From: an uncultured Ruminococcus sp.
GTDB lineage: Bacteria; Bacillota; Clostridia; Oscillospirales; Ruminococcaceae
Length of the DNA: 64,000 bases
Assembly (NCBI GenBank): GCA_900318825.1
Contig: ONMB01000001.1
Location: 1-64,000, forward strand
Direction of reading: 5' to 3'
Both the position numbers and the translations under genes were made by a program. The notes below the pieces were generated by a model. That model worked only from the letters and a program-made list of their open reading frames with translations. It had not been told where the DNA came from and did no database searches. Below, in pieces: positions 8,482 through 16,442 of the stretch. Within the stretch, counting starts at the first letter, position 1. Every line of letters begins with the position of its first letter.

Positions 8482-9585
8482 TTATAACGCTCTTTTTATC
8501 CACTCCATAAGCACATCGGTGATGTATTCCTGTTCTGCCTGTGTAAGCACCTTTCCGGAAGGAATGCTATGCCACTTCTCAAGACAGCCGCGGCAGCAGC
8601 AGGCAGTTGCGTGCTGGGCGATGAAGACCGGATGTCCTTTCATCGGAGTCTGCTTGCCGTCGTTTTCGGGCGCTTCGGATGACAAGCGCTTTTCAACAAA
8701 GTCCCTTGCATGACTTCGGATAGTGTCCATACCCTTTTCTCTGACATACGCCTTATCCTTTTCAGTAAGATGGAAACGGCTCCTGAAATCAGAACGGTTC
8801 AGCCTTGTGAAAAGCTCATTCCTGTCGGGCAGCTGATACTTTATGGCAGCACCTGAATTACTTCCGGGCGTATAACTGTATCCCGACTTTTTAGCCTGTG
8901 GGATATGGAGTTTTCGCTCCAAACGGTATACCTTGCCTTCCTTGATAAAAACCGCTCCAGTCTGCCGGAAAGTGAACGGAACACCACAGCGTATGCACTG
9001 ACGGCGGACTTCCTGTATCCAGCGCAGATCACAGGGACGTGCATTATCTCCGGATTCACCGCCGCAGCTGACGTGTTCTATCAGACCTGTCGCAAGGTAC
9101 TTTCCAATGTCTATCTCGCCGAGCATAGGCTCTGAGATGATCTCCCTGTGCTTTATCGGTAGCTTCAGGAATATCGGGAGTCTGTAATCAGCTCTCGTCT
9201 GATCTTCACAGGTACTGCATATCGTTACATTATCCCAGCCGTTGCCCCAGTCAGAGGGCATACAATCTGCAAAACGGTCTATTCTTTTCGTAATGATATA
9301 GAACTGAAGGTCACTGCGCTGACGCATCATATCCCAGCAGCCCTGCCGCCATTCATCAGCATCTTCAATGAAGAAATCAGAGGTCATACAGGCAAAAACT
9401 ATACCGTCATCAGCTGTCAGTTTGTACTGTCCCTGACGGTTCTTTTTAAGCGGCAGGTCATAATCGCCGGTCTTTGTTACGACAGAAGCATCTTTGCCTA
9501 TGCTCTCATCACGCCGGTAAACATAGCAATTCGCACATCCGGGACTTATCTTGTGACAACCGTGCCACGGATTCCAAACAACCAT
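8482..9585 (-). CDS. DUF5131 (phage Gp37/Gp68-like) - DUF4186 fusion protein
   Basis: 367 residues. The N-terminal 240 match the Gp37/Gp68 family: NPWHGCHKISPGCANCYVYR has the CX6CX2C radical-SAM-like cysteine pattern, followed by TKRIDRF, ISEPMLG and CGGESG. The C-terminal 95 match DUF4186: KGMDTIRSHARDFVEKRL, NDGKQTPMKGHPVF, AQHATACCCRGCLEKWH, with a likely second Cys metal site. These domains are usually separate genes, so the fusion is noteworthy. Function is not established for either; the Cys pattern suggests Fe-S chemistry. Single gene facing away from the MBL operon, inside the element. Confidence 0.82.
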   Translation of the reverse strand: MVVWNPWHGCHKISPGCANCYVYRRDESIGKDASVVTKTGDYDLPLKKNRQGQYKLTADDGIVFACMTSDFFIEDADEWRQGCWDMMRQRSDLQFYIITKRIDRFADCMPSDWGNGWDNVTICSTCEDQTRADYRLPIFLKLPIKHREIISEPMLGEIDIGKYLATGLIEHVSCGGESGDNARPCDLRWIQEVRRQCIRCGVPFTFRQTGAVFIKEGKVYRLERKLHIPQAKKSGYSYTPGSNSGAAIKYQLPDRNELFTRLNRSDFRSRFHLTEKDKAYVREKGMDTIRSHARDFVEKRLSSEAPENDGKQTPMKGHPVFIAQHATACCCRGCLEKWHSIPSGKVLTQAEQEYITDVLMEWIKRAL

Positions 9586-9684
9586 AATTCACCGCTCCTT
9601 TCCAATGCTGCTTCTTCACCGTTTTATTATAGCATACAAATATCACGGATTCAAGCATTTTACAGATCATTAAACAATGAGAAA

Positions 9685-9713
9685 CGGGAATGGAGTATTG
9701 AACTTCATTCCCG
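9685..9713 (-). terminator. possible terminator of the GH127 gene
   Basis: CGGGAATG, 13-base loop, CATTCCCG just downstream of the GH127 stop codon. The T tract on the minus strand is short. Confidence 0.45.
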
Positions 9714-9737
9714 CTTTTAGTTTATCCTGTTGCAGTA

Positions 9738-12700
9738 TTATTCATCGAATGAACTGATAAGTCCGAGCTTGAACTTCTGAATGAGAAGTGCGTCAGAGTT
9801 GGTAAGGCCTTTCTTGCCGTCAACATCAGCATTTACTTCGCCCTGTGCTGTGATGCTGGAGTCCGACTTGCCCTGTGCGTATTTGTCTGGGTTAGTAGCT
9901 ACCTGCATTACAAGAACGGCATCAGCTATATTAACATTGTTGTCGAGGTTAGCATCGCCCTTCAGAGTAGGCTGTAATGCTTTTTCAGCATCAGCAAGAG
10001 GAGCGATCTCTATCGGACGAATGATGATGTAATTCACATTGATAGCCTTATCCTCAGATGTGATGGCAAGTCTTATACTGCCGCCGTCAACTGTGATCTC
10101 GCCGGTCGAAGGAGTCTTACCGTCAGTTGCACAGTTTTCCATAACAACTTTTTCGGAATCTGTTCCGGGATCAAGGGTTACCTTCGGCTTGGTTGAGCAC
10201 TTCCACGGATCGCTGAAACACATCTCAACTTCGTATCTGCCCTTGGGAAGCGTAAAGCCGTATACGAGATGGCGTGCGATGTTGTTCTCATACTGGTTCT
10301 TGGTGTAACGGAACGATGCTGTCTTATCCCTGCCGTCACCTGCGTTGTACTCATCGCACCATGTATTTGCAGTGTAGATACCGCCGCCCTTTGAACTGCC
10401 GTTGTACTGGTCTGTCGGATCGTCAATAAGTCCCCATACAGCTCCTGTTACCGGATCAGCACCGTAGAGCTGTTCTGTAACGCTGTTAAAGCTTCCGAGC
10501 TTGTCTCTGCCTGTGAGGGTTGAAGTGTCCTGGTCGCCGCAGTCAACGAAGTACGCGATACTGCTGTCGTATTCATAGAGAGGCTTGACAGCTGTCATAT
10601 AAATGAAATCGCAAACCTTGGCTGACTCTTTGCCGTCATTCGAGGAGAAACCTACTGTAAGCACATCATATTCAGTTCCGTCAGCTGTAATATGTTCAGC
10701 GTTCTTTTCGATCAGCTCCGGAGGGATAACGAACTTGACATCGTATACATCTTCATTGCCGCTGTAATCAAGCGTACCGGCATACAGTATCTTGTCTCCG
10801 ACAGTTATGCGTATCGTCTTGCCGTTATCAGACTTGCGGAACTTGACCGTAAGCATAGTGTACTCTGCTTCCGGATCAATAGCCATGCGATAACTGAAAC
10901 TGCCGCCTGCAAGTGCATAACGGTAAGTGCTGTCATCAGTAACGCCCTTTGTATTGTACTCCTGCATATTGTGGAGGTTGTCGTTCTCATACTGACCGTA
11001 ACCCGGCTGTACGGTATCAGTAACTGTTGATTTTGAACGAGGAGGCTTTTCAACAGCTGTACTGCTGCTCTGGAAATTCCAGTAAATACCGTATCTCTGC
11101 TGATACTGACGATAATGAGGTGTGAACGTCAGATTGTGGTCTGTACCCTTGAGAGTGAATTTCAGAGACGAGCTGTCCTTGACGAGATTGTCATTGATAT
11201 TGTACATAAAGGTTCCGACAGAGGTCTTGTCGTCGGATATGCGGATATTCTCGGAGGGAGTGACAGGCTCTTTCGGGATGGTTACCCACATACCTGTCGA
11301 ACCGGTGGTCATATTCTGCTTGCCGAGCTCTGCACTCAGTACCACAGGTCCGTATTTGAAGCCGTAGACAGTATTCTTGTCCGGGAGAGGATATGCCTTT
11401 ACCTCTTCCGGGATAGTAAGCTCTATCTTATCGCCGCTGCTGAAGTTTCCTGTGACCTGAGCGTAGCCGTCTATCGTCTTATAATTGTACTTCTCATTAT
11501 TGACCTTTACAGTCATATTTCCGGCTTTCCAGTCGGGAATACGGAAACGGAACTCAACAGCACCGCTGCCGTCTATGGTGAACTTCGAGGTATCTCCGTC
11601 AGGGATAGAGCTGTCCTGTGTTATTTTCATATTCTTGTCAGCCCAGTTGAGTATGGAACTCTGATACATATTGACATACAGCGTATTATCATCGTGCATA
11701 TAGATAGTATCACCGAGCTTTGTAAAGCTCTCCATACCGCTTCCTGTACAGCACCAGAACTTATCCCAGCGTGTGCTGTAGACCTTGAAGTAACCGGTAG
11801 CCATAGGCTGGAAATAGGTCGTCATACCGCTCTCGGGATTCTGCGACGAGAGAATGGAATTGTAGTACGTTCCCTCATAAAAGTCCATATACTTCACATC
11901 GCCGGTTATCTTGAAGAGCTCACGGCTGAGCTTGAGCATATTGTAGGAGTTGCAGGTCTCACAGTTGCAGTTTGTACGCTCCTTGTCGAGGACATCGTCC
12001 ATGCCGAAGTGTTCCCACTCGCTGTTTCCGCCTGTGATATAGGTATGGTGTGTAACGACCATATCCCAGAATGCTTCGGCGTACTGGAGATAGCGTGAAG
12101 CGTCTATCTTCTCGCCGTTTACAGTCTTGCCGTCAAGAGCAATGTAGCGCTTGAGCGCACCGAGGAACTTCGGGATAGTAGTGTTTGCGTGTTTACCGTT
12201 GAGAACATTTGCGCCGCCTTTGAGGACCGCTTCGTGAAGTCTGGTCTCATCAAAGTAATGAGCAGCAACAGCATGATTGTCCTTGCCTGTGATAAGGTAG
12301 AGGTCATACAGACAGTCGTTCATGCCTCCGTACTCTATGGAAAGCACGGTATTGCGGGTCTGCTCGCTCCAGCCCTTTGCTCTGTTATACACCCAGTCGC
12401 CGAGAGCAGAACCGACATCTTTAGCCGGTCCATAGCCGGTTGCATTGTAGACATCCACCAGGCCGGCGATGAGCTTGTGCATTGTGTACCACGGCACCCA
12501 TGCGTCATCGAAGATATTTGCCTTGCCCACCTCAACACGGTCGAACTGCCGCTCAACATTGCGGTCCGACGGAACAGGTGCTGCCCACAGGAAGCCGCTT
12601 TTTCCCTTTGAATTCTGCTGACATATCTTCATATTATCAATGAGCGTCTTTATACGCTTGTAAAGAGCGTCCTTCTGTTCAGAGGTAATGTTCGGGTTCT

Positions 12701-13046
12701 GATAGGCCTGCGCGATCGCAGTGAGGTAGTGGCCGACGCAGTGACCTGCGATATTTGTATTTTCCCAGCCGCCGTAACGTGTTGCACCATTTGTACTTAG
12801 TCCGGCATTGTCACGGAAGCCGGCAAGCAGTTTTTCAGTATCAAATGCAAGAAGGTAATCCATTTCCTTTTCAAAAGCATTGACACTGTAATTGTCCTTC
12901 ATCGTTACATCAGACAGCGCGAAATCCTGTATCTTTGATGAAGCGGCCGCGGTGTCGAGCTCCGGTGAAATGAGATTCGTGAAACCGGCTGCAATAGCAG
13001 CAGTTACCCCGAGAGAGGTCATGCGTTTGATCAAGTTTATCCCCAT
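9738..13046 (-). CDS. secreted GH127 beta-L-arabinofuranosidase with dockerin
   Basis: 1102 residues. Signal peptide 1-34, then a GH127 (former DUF1680) catalytic domain of about 600 residues. The zinc/thiolate centre is visible as NCETC (Glu363, Cys365) and WCC (Cys432, Cys433), matching the Glu/Cys3 set of HypBA1 in which the first Cys of the pair is the nucleophile. The acid-base region is EWEHFG. A galactose-binding or malectin-like region follows (about 670-1015), and a dockerin ends the protein (GDANLDNNVNIAD and VNADVDGKKGLTN). It removes L-arabinose side chains from plant glycans outside the cell. It lies at the right end of the element and shares a promoter box with the GH5 gene at 17700. 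Confidence 0.92.
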   Translation of the reverse strand: MGINLIKRMTSLGVTAAIAAGFTNLISPELDTAAASSKIQDFALSDVTMKDNYSVNAFEKEMDYLLAFDTEKLLAGFRDNAGLSTNGATRYGGWENTNIAGHCVGHYLTAIAQAYQNPNITSEQKDALYKRIKTLIDNMKICQQNSKGKSGFLWAAPVPSDRNVERQFDRVEVGKANIFDDAWVPWYTMHKLIAGLVDVYNATGYGPAKDVGSALGDWVYNRAKGWSEQTRNTVLSIEYGGMNDCLYDLYLITGKDNHAVAAHYFDETRLHEAVLKGGANVLNGKHANTTIPKFLGALKRYIALDGKTVNGEKIDASRYLQYAEAFWDMVVTHHTYITGGNSEWEHFGMDDVLDKERTNCNCETCNSYNMLKLSRELFKITGDVKYMDFYEGTYYNSILSSQNPESGMTTYFQPMATGYFKVYSTRWDKFWCCTGSGMESFTKLGDTIYMHDDNTLYVNMYQSSILNWADKNMKITQDSSIPDGDTSKFTIDGSGAVEFRFRIPDWKAGNMTVKVNNEKYNYKTIDGYAQVTGNFSSGDKIELTIPEEVKAYPLPDKNTVYGFKYGPVVLSAELGKQNMTTGSTGMWVTIPKEPVTPSENIRISDDKTSVGTFMYNINDNLVKDSSSLKFTLKGTDHNLTFTPHYRQYQQRYGIYWNFQSSSTAVEKPPRSKSTVTDTVQPGYGQYENDNLHNMQEYNTKGVTDDSTYRYALAGGSFSYRMAIDPEAEYTMLTVKFRKSDNGKTIRITVGDKILYAGTLDYSGNEDVYDVKFVIPPELIEKNAEHITADGTEYDVLTVGFSSNDGKESAKVCDFIYMTAVKPLYEYDSSIAYFVDCGDQDTSTLTGRDKLGSFNSVTEQLYGADPVTGAVWGLIDDPTDQYNGSSKGGGIYTANTWCDEYNAGDGRDKTASFRYTKNQYENNIARHLVYGFTLPKGRYEVEMCFSDPWKCSTKPKVTLDPGTDSEKVVMENCATDGKTPSTGEITVDGGSIRLAITSEDKAINVNYIIIRPIEIAPLADAEKALQPTLKGDANLDNNVNIADAVLVMQVATNPDKYAQGKSDSSITAQGEVNADVDGKKGLTNSDALLIQKFKLGLISSFDE

Positions 13047-13075
13047 AAGAAAACTCCTTTCCTGAATATGCTTTA

Positions 13076-13130
13076 ATTATACAACTCCGGCTCTCTCATC
13101 ATCAACCCATAAAACGAACAATAGGTGGAC
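13076..13130 (-). promoter_or_regulatory. GH127 promoter with 29-bp regulatory box
   Basis: On the minus strand: box 13130-13102 (GTCCACCT, 10 variable bases, TTATGGGTTGA) overlapping the -35 TTGATG (13105-13100), 18-base spacer, TATAAT (13081-13076). The same box of identical length precedes the GH5 gene at 20765-20793. Confidence 0.7.
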
Positions 13131-13160
13131 ATTTTGATTTTATTTCATGTTTTGAACAGA

Positions 13161-13200
13161 GTTTTAGTTGATCCGCCTCACGGCGGTGCGGACGGCGGCT
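13161..13200. other. right attachment junction (attR-like)
   Basis: Element arm GTTTTAGTTGATCCGCC (13161-13177), shared core TCACGGCG (13178-13185), then chromosomal cwlD sequence GTGCGGACGGCGG. Confidence 0.75.
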
Positions 13201-13742
13201 GCGTATCGGCGGAGGGAGTCCCTGAAAAGGGCATAAACCTCAGTATTCTCCTCAAGCTCAGGGACATATTGCTCCTGAACGGTTATCAGGTCGAGGTCAC
13301 ACGCGACACGGACGTCTCTATCCACGACAGCGGCATCGAAGGACTTGCCAACCAGAAGAGCTCGGATATGGACAATCGGCTTGCGGTATTCAACAAGTAC
13401 GACAACGCGCTTTGCCTGTCTATCCACCAGAACCAGTTCACACAGCCACAGTACCGCGGAGCGCAGATGTTCTACTCCGCGACCAATCCCTCAAGTGAGG
13501 CACTTGCGCGTTCTCTGCAAAGCAGCTTCAAAAACCTCCTCCAGCCTGATAACGACCGCGAGATAAAGCAGTGCGGCAAGGAGCTCTTTCTCTGCTATTT
13601 CAGTGAAAACCCGACTGTAATGGCGGAGTGCGGCTTTCTCTCCAATCCCGATGATGCAGCCGCTCTCAACACGGACGAATACCAGACAAAGGTCGCTCTT
13701 ACGCTCTTCTCGGGCATAAGCACCTACCTGAGCGGCAAGTAA
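13178..13742 (+). pseudogene. cwlD: CwlD-type amidase, 3' part of an interrupted gene
   Basis: This supplies the rest of the Amidase_3 domain cut at 444: GGADGGCVSAEG, VTRDTDVS, the zinc-ligand segment LSIHQNQF, YRGAQMFY and the catalytic-Glu segment MAECGFLSNP, ending ISTYLSGK. Upstream of the core an in-frame run from GTG 13125 gives an artificial N-terminus without signal peptide or ribosome site. The Leu-rich VPEKGINLSILLKLRDILLLNGYQ region and the FLSNPDDAA segment align by eye with CwlD. Active enzyme would require precise joining to 276-444. No other disabling mutation is visible, which fits either recent insertion or regulated excision. Confidence 0.85.
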
Positions 13743-13747
13743 AGCTC

Positions 13748-13776
13748 TTGACTTATTCCCCCAAATGGACTATAAT
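13748..13776 (+). promoter_or_regulatory. sigma-A promoter of the papain-like protease gene
   Basis: TTGACT, 17 bases, TATAAT, about 66 bases upstream of the start. Confidence 0.7.
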
Positions 13777-13841
13777 ATATGTAAATCCAACAGCGCTCTG
13801 CATATTTCTCAGGCAGAGCCGTATGTTTATGATATGGGGGT

Positions 13842-15695
13842 ATGAGTATGCCATACTGCGGTTATTGCGGCAGACCTCTCGCTTACGGCGAGAATTGCAG
13901 CTGCCCGGAAGCTATACAGAATGCACCGGACACTTCTGCCGGTCTGCACGACTATGTGTGCAAACACTGCGGTGCGAACGTCCCTGCCGGAGAGACCTGT
14001 TCCTGTCCGCAGGCGCAGTTTGAGGCACGCTATGTCAGGACGCGCCCGCAGCAGCAGAGCTTTCCCAGCGCAGGTCAGAGATACACTCCGCCTGAACAAA
14101 AACAGCAGAGCTACGGTCCGCATTACGGCAGCGACCGTTACCCAAACTACACACCGCCCGTATATCCGCAGTACCCATACGGCAGTCCGCCGTATGACAC
14201 TCCAAGAAAAAAGAACAAGTCAGGTGCTCTGACAACAATAGCCATAATCCTGACGGTACTCCTGTTCTCATCTGCCGGAGCACGCATCAGCAAGGTGCTG
14301 AACAGCGGCAGTTCAAAAACAAAGAAGAATACCTCCGCTGTTACCTCCCAGAAGGAGACCACGACCAAGCAGAAGCCTTCTGACAGCGGAAAAACGCTCC
14401 CGGTATCGAACGGAGAATTTGCAAAGAGTTACAGTCTGCTTGATGACGAGCTCATATCACCTTACATACAGTATCAGGGCGAATTCGGCTCTTGTTTCGC
14501 ATTCACATGGATAGGCGCTTTCGAGAACCGCCTCTTCGCCGAGGACAGATATGAGGACCTCTCCGAATGGGCTTTCTACAAGTCGTTCAAGGAGAATTAC
14601 TTCAACGCCAACAGGACCAACGATATTGCGTCCATGGCTCACCTCCAGACCGCTATCGTCCCTGAGGAGGACGCTCCCTATCCCACAGAGGACGAGGAAT
14701 ACGACGTTGACAAAAACATTGAGAAAAACTCAAAGTATATGCTCTCCGATGTTTACTTCCTCTCGGGCTACGACGACGATACAAATGAGGATATAGCGCT
14801 CCGTGCAAAGGACTACCTCAGCAGAGGCTATGCTCTCTCCTGTTCGGTATACTACGACGACGGAGATTTCACCTACACGAACGACTACAACGGCGCCTGG
14901 TACGTCACAAAGAACCTCTACAAGAGCCAGAAAGGCATCAATCACGCCGTTCTCATCATAGGCTGGGACGATGAATACTCAAAGGATAACTTCCTCGAAA
15001 CTCCAGAGCACGACGGCGCATGGCTCGTCAAGAACAGCTGGGGCGAGACTATGGGCGACGACGGATATTACTGGATCTCCTACGATGACAAAATGCTCCG
15101 CTATTCCGACCTCTGCGCAGTCGACATAACCGACTCCTCACTCGCGAATACGTTCCAGTCCTACTGGGTATACGGCTGGGACTACAACTACTACCACCAG
15201 CATTCAGGTACATCTATCGGCGGTGAACCCTCCGACAGCATCTATCAGGCGTGTACCTACACCGCGGAAAAATCTATGGATATAACCGCTGTATCATTCT
15301 TCACTACCTGCGACAATATCAAGTACAAGGTCTATGTCACAAAGGGCGACCAGTCCGACACCGAAGATGATCCGAACGCCAAGGGCAAAGCTCCTACCAA
15401 GGGCTATCACCTGGCTCAGATAGATCAGCCGATACACGTTGACAAGGGCGAAGAATACACCGTCATCGTCTATATGAAGAGCAAGGAGGAGGGCTACCTC
15501 ATTGCGCAGGACAGCGAGTATTCCTACGATCTCGCGACCGCAAGATGTGCCAAGGCTGGCACCTGCTTCGTAAGCAGCGACGGCAGCGACTGGACTGACG
15601 TCAAGAGTTACAGTCTCAGGACAGAGGACAATGATTCCTGTATAACTCCGCTCTGCATAGGTGTTTACGGCAAAAAGAGCAAAACGACCAGATGA
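13842..15695 (+). CDS. membrane-anchored papain-like (C1) protease with N-terminal zinc ribbons
   Basis: 617 residues. The N-terminus has two zinc-ribbon-like Cys clusters (YCGYCGRPLAYGENCSC, about 5-21; VCKHCGANVPAGETCSC, about 39-55), then a Tyr/Pro/Gln-rich linker and one membrane helix (about 129-147). The extracytoplasmic part holds a C1A peptidase: Cys218 in QGEFGSCFAF, His368 in INHAVLIIGW, Asn398 in KNSWG. A C-terminal domain (about 450-600) follows, of the lectin-like kind found behind Firmicute C1 proteases. The catalytic set is complete. Zinc ribbons on the inner face are unusual for this enzyme and may mediate a cytosolic contact. Confidence 0.87.
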   Translation: MSMPYCGYCGRPLAYGENCSCPEAIQNAPDTSAGLHDYVCKHCGANVPAGETCSCPQAQFEARYVRTRPQQQSFPSAGQRYTPPEQKQQSYGPHYGSDRYPNYTPPVYPQYPYGSPPYDTPRKKNKSGALTTIAIILTVLLFSSAGARISKVLNSGSSKTKKNTSAVTSQKETTTKQKPSDSGKTLPVSNGEFAKSYSLLDDELISPYIQYQGEFGSCFAFTWIGAFENRLFAEDRYEDLSEWAFYKSFKENYFNANRTNDIASMAHLQTAIVPEEDAPYPTEDEEYDVDKNIEKNSKYMLSDVYFLSGYDDDTNEDIALRAKDYLSRGYALSCSVYYDDGDFTYTNDYNGAWYVTKNLYKSQKGINHAVLIIGWDDEYSKDNFLETPEHDGAWLVKNSWGETMGDDGYYWISYDDKMLRYSDLCAVDITDSSLANTFQSYWVYGWDYNYYHQHSGTSIGGEPSDSIYQACTYTAEKSMDITAVSFFTTCDNIKYKVYVTKGDQSDTEDDPNAKGKAPTKGYHLAQIDQPIHVDKGEEYTVIVYMKSKEEGYLIAQDSEYSYDLATARCAKAGTCFVSSDGSDWTDVKSYSLRTEDNDSCITPLCIGVYGKKSKTTR

Positions 15696-15721
15696 TCCAC
15701 AGGCAGCATTCACAGATACAT

Positions 15722-15748
15722 AAAAAGGACGCTAAAGCGTCCTTTTTT
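15722..15748. terminator. bidirectional terminator between protease gene and tmk
   Basis: AAAAAGGACGC TAAA GCGTCCTTTTTT between convergent genes. Confidence 0.85.
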
Positions 15749-15750
15749 CG

Positions 15751-16410
15751 TTATATACTAAGTTTTTCCGTGATCTCTGAAGCTATTTCTTCGATAGTCC
15801 TCATCTTGCCGCCGCTTATGCACTCGATCGTGAGCCAGCCGAGCTTCTTCGCACAGTAATCGGCTGCCCTGCGCGAACGCTTCAGGTAGCCGAGGTCACG
15901 CTCGTGGATATCCTTCTTCTCTGAGTGGTGATCGTAGCGCTTATCGAGCAGTTCCTGACTCACATCAGGATCAACTCTTAGGTAGATAACGCTGTCCGGT
16001 GCAGGTATGCCCATGAGCTCATACTCATAGCTGAACAGCCACTCAAGAAAACTGTCCCACTGCTCCTCCGGCAGCTTTGAGCACTGGTGTATCGCATTGG
16101 AAGTCGTGTATCTGTCAGCGATTATGACACCGCCGTTTTCGTACATCTCACCCCAGTCCGACTTATATGCGGCAAAACGGTCAACTGCAAAAAAGCTCGA
16201 AGCCGCATAAGGATTTACAGCGTCCGGAGAGGTCCCGAAGTCGCCGGCAAGATACATTCTGAGCGGTCCGGAAGCCTCGCTGCCGTAATTCGGGAACGAT
16301 ACCTTCCTGACGTTCATACCGCGCTCAATCAGTGCTTCATACAGCTTTGCAGCCTGTGTAGCTTTTCCGCTGCCGTCGAGTCCCTCAACGACGATAAGTT
16401 TTCCTTTCAT
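15751..16410 (-). CDS. tmk: thymidylate kinase
   Basis: 219 residues. Phosphorylates dTMP to dTDP in the cytosol. The P-loop is GLDGSGKATQ (about 10-19), the DRF/DRY motifs are VDRFAAYK and ADRYTTSN, and a lid region is YDHHSEKKDIHERD. Length is normal. Gap of 32 bases to the upstream aroC on the same strand, so the two probably share the aroC promoter. Confidence 0.9.
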   Translation of the reverse strand: MKGKLIVVEGLDGSGKATQAAKLYEALIERGMNVRKVSFPNYGSEASGPLRMYLAGDFGTSPDAVNPYAASSFFAVDRFAAYKSDWGEMYENGGVIIADRYTTSNAIHQCSKLPEEQWDSFLEWLFSYEYELMGIPAPDSVIYLRVDPDVSQELLDKRYDHHSEKKDIHERDLGYLKRSRRAADYCAKKLGWLTIECISGGKMRTIEEIASEITEKLSI

Positions 16411-16442
16411 ATCCGACCTCCTCTGTCATTATCTATTATACG

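Larger units (their letters stand above)
437..13185. mobile_element. 12.74-kb serine-recombinase element inserted in cwlD
   Basis: The boundaries are defined by the two halves of the amidase gene: an identical TCACGGCG occurs at 437-444 and 13178-13185, and precise joining restores the reading frame and the LDAGHGGADGG motif. The element carries its own large serine recombinase (2875-4446). Joining its two ends produces a 38-bp site with 17-bp arms matching at 14 of 17 positions around a TCAC centre, as expected for an attP. The cargo includes two dockerin-bearing secreted proteins. No conjugation or phage structural genes are seen, so it is either non-autonomous or a domesticated intervening element of the skin type. 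Confidence 0.8.

Noticed and set aside
11115..12098. 327-codon plus-strand open frame
   Set aside because: Shadow of the GH127 gene on the opposite strand. The GH127 frame contains the Zn/Cys catalytic residues.
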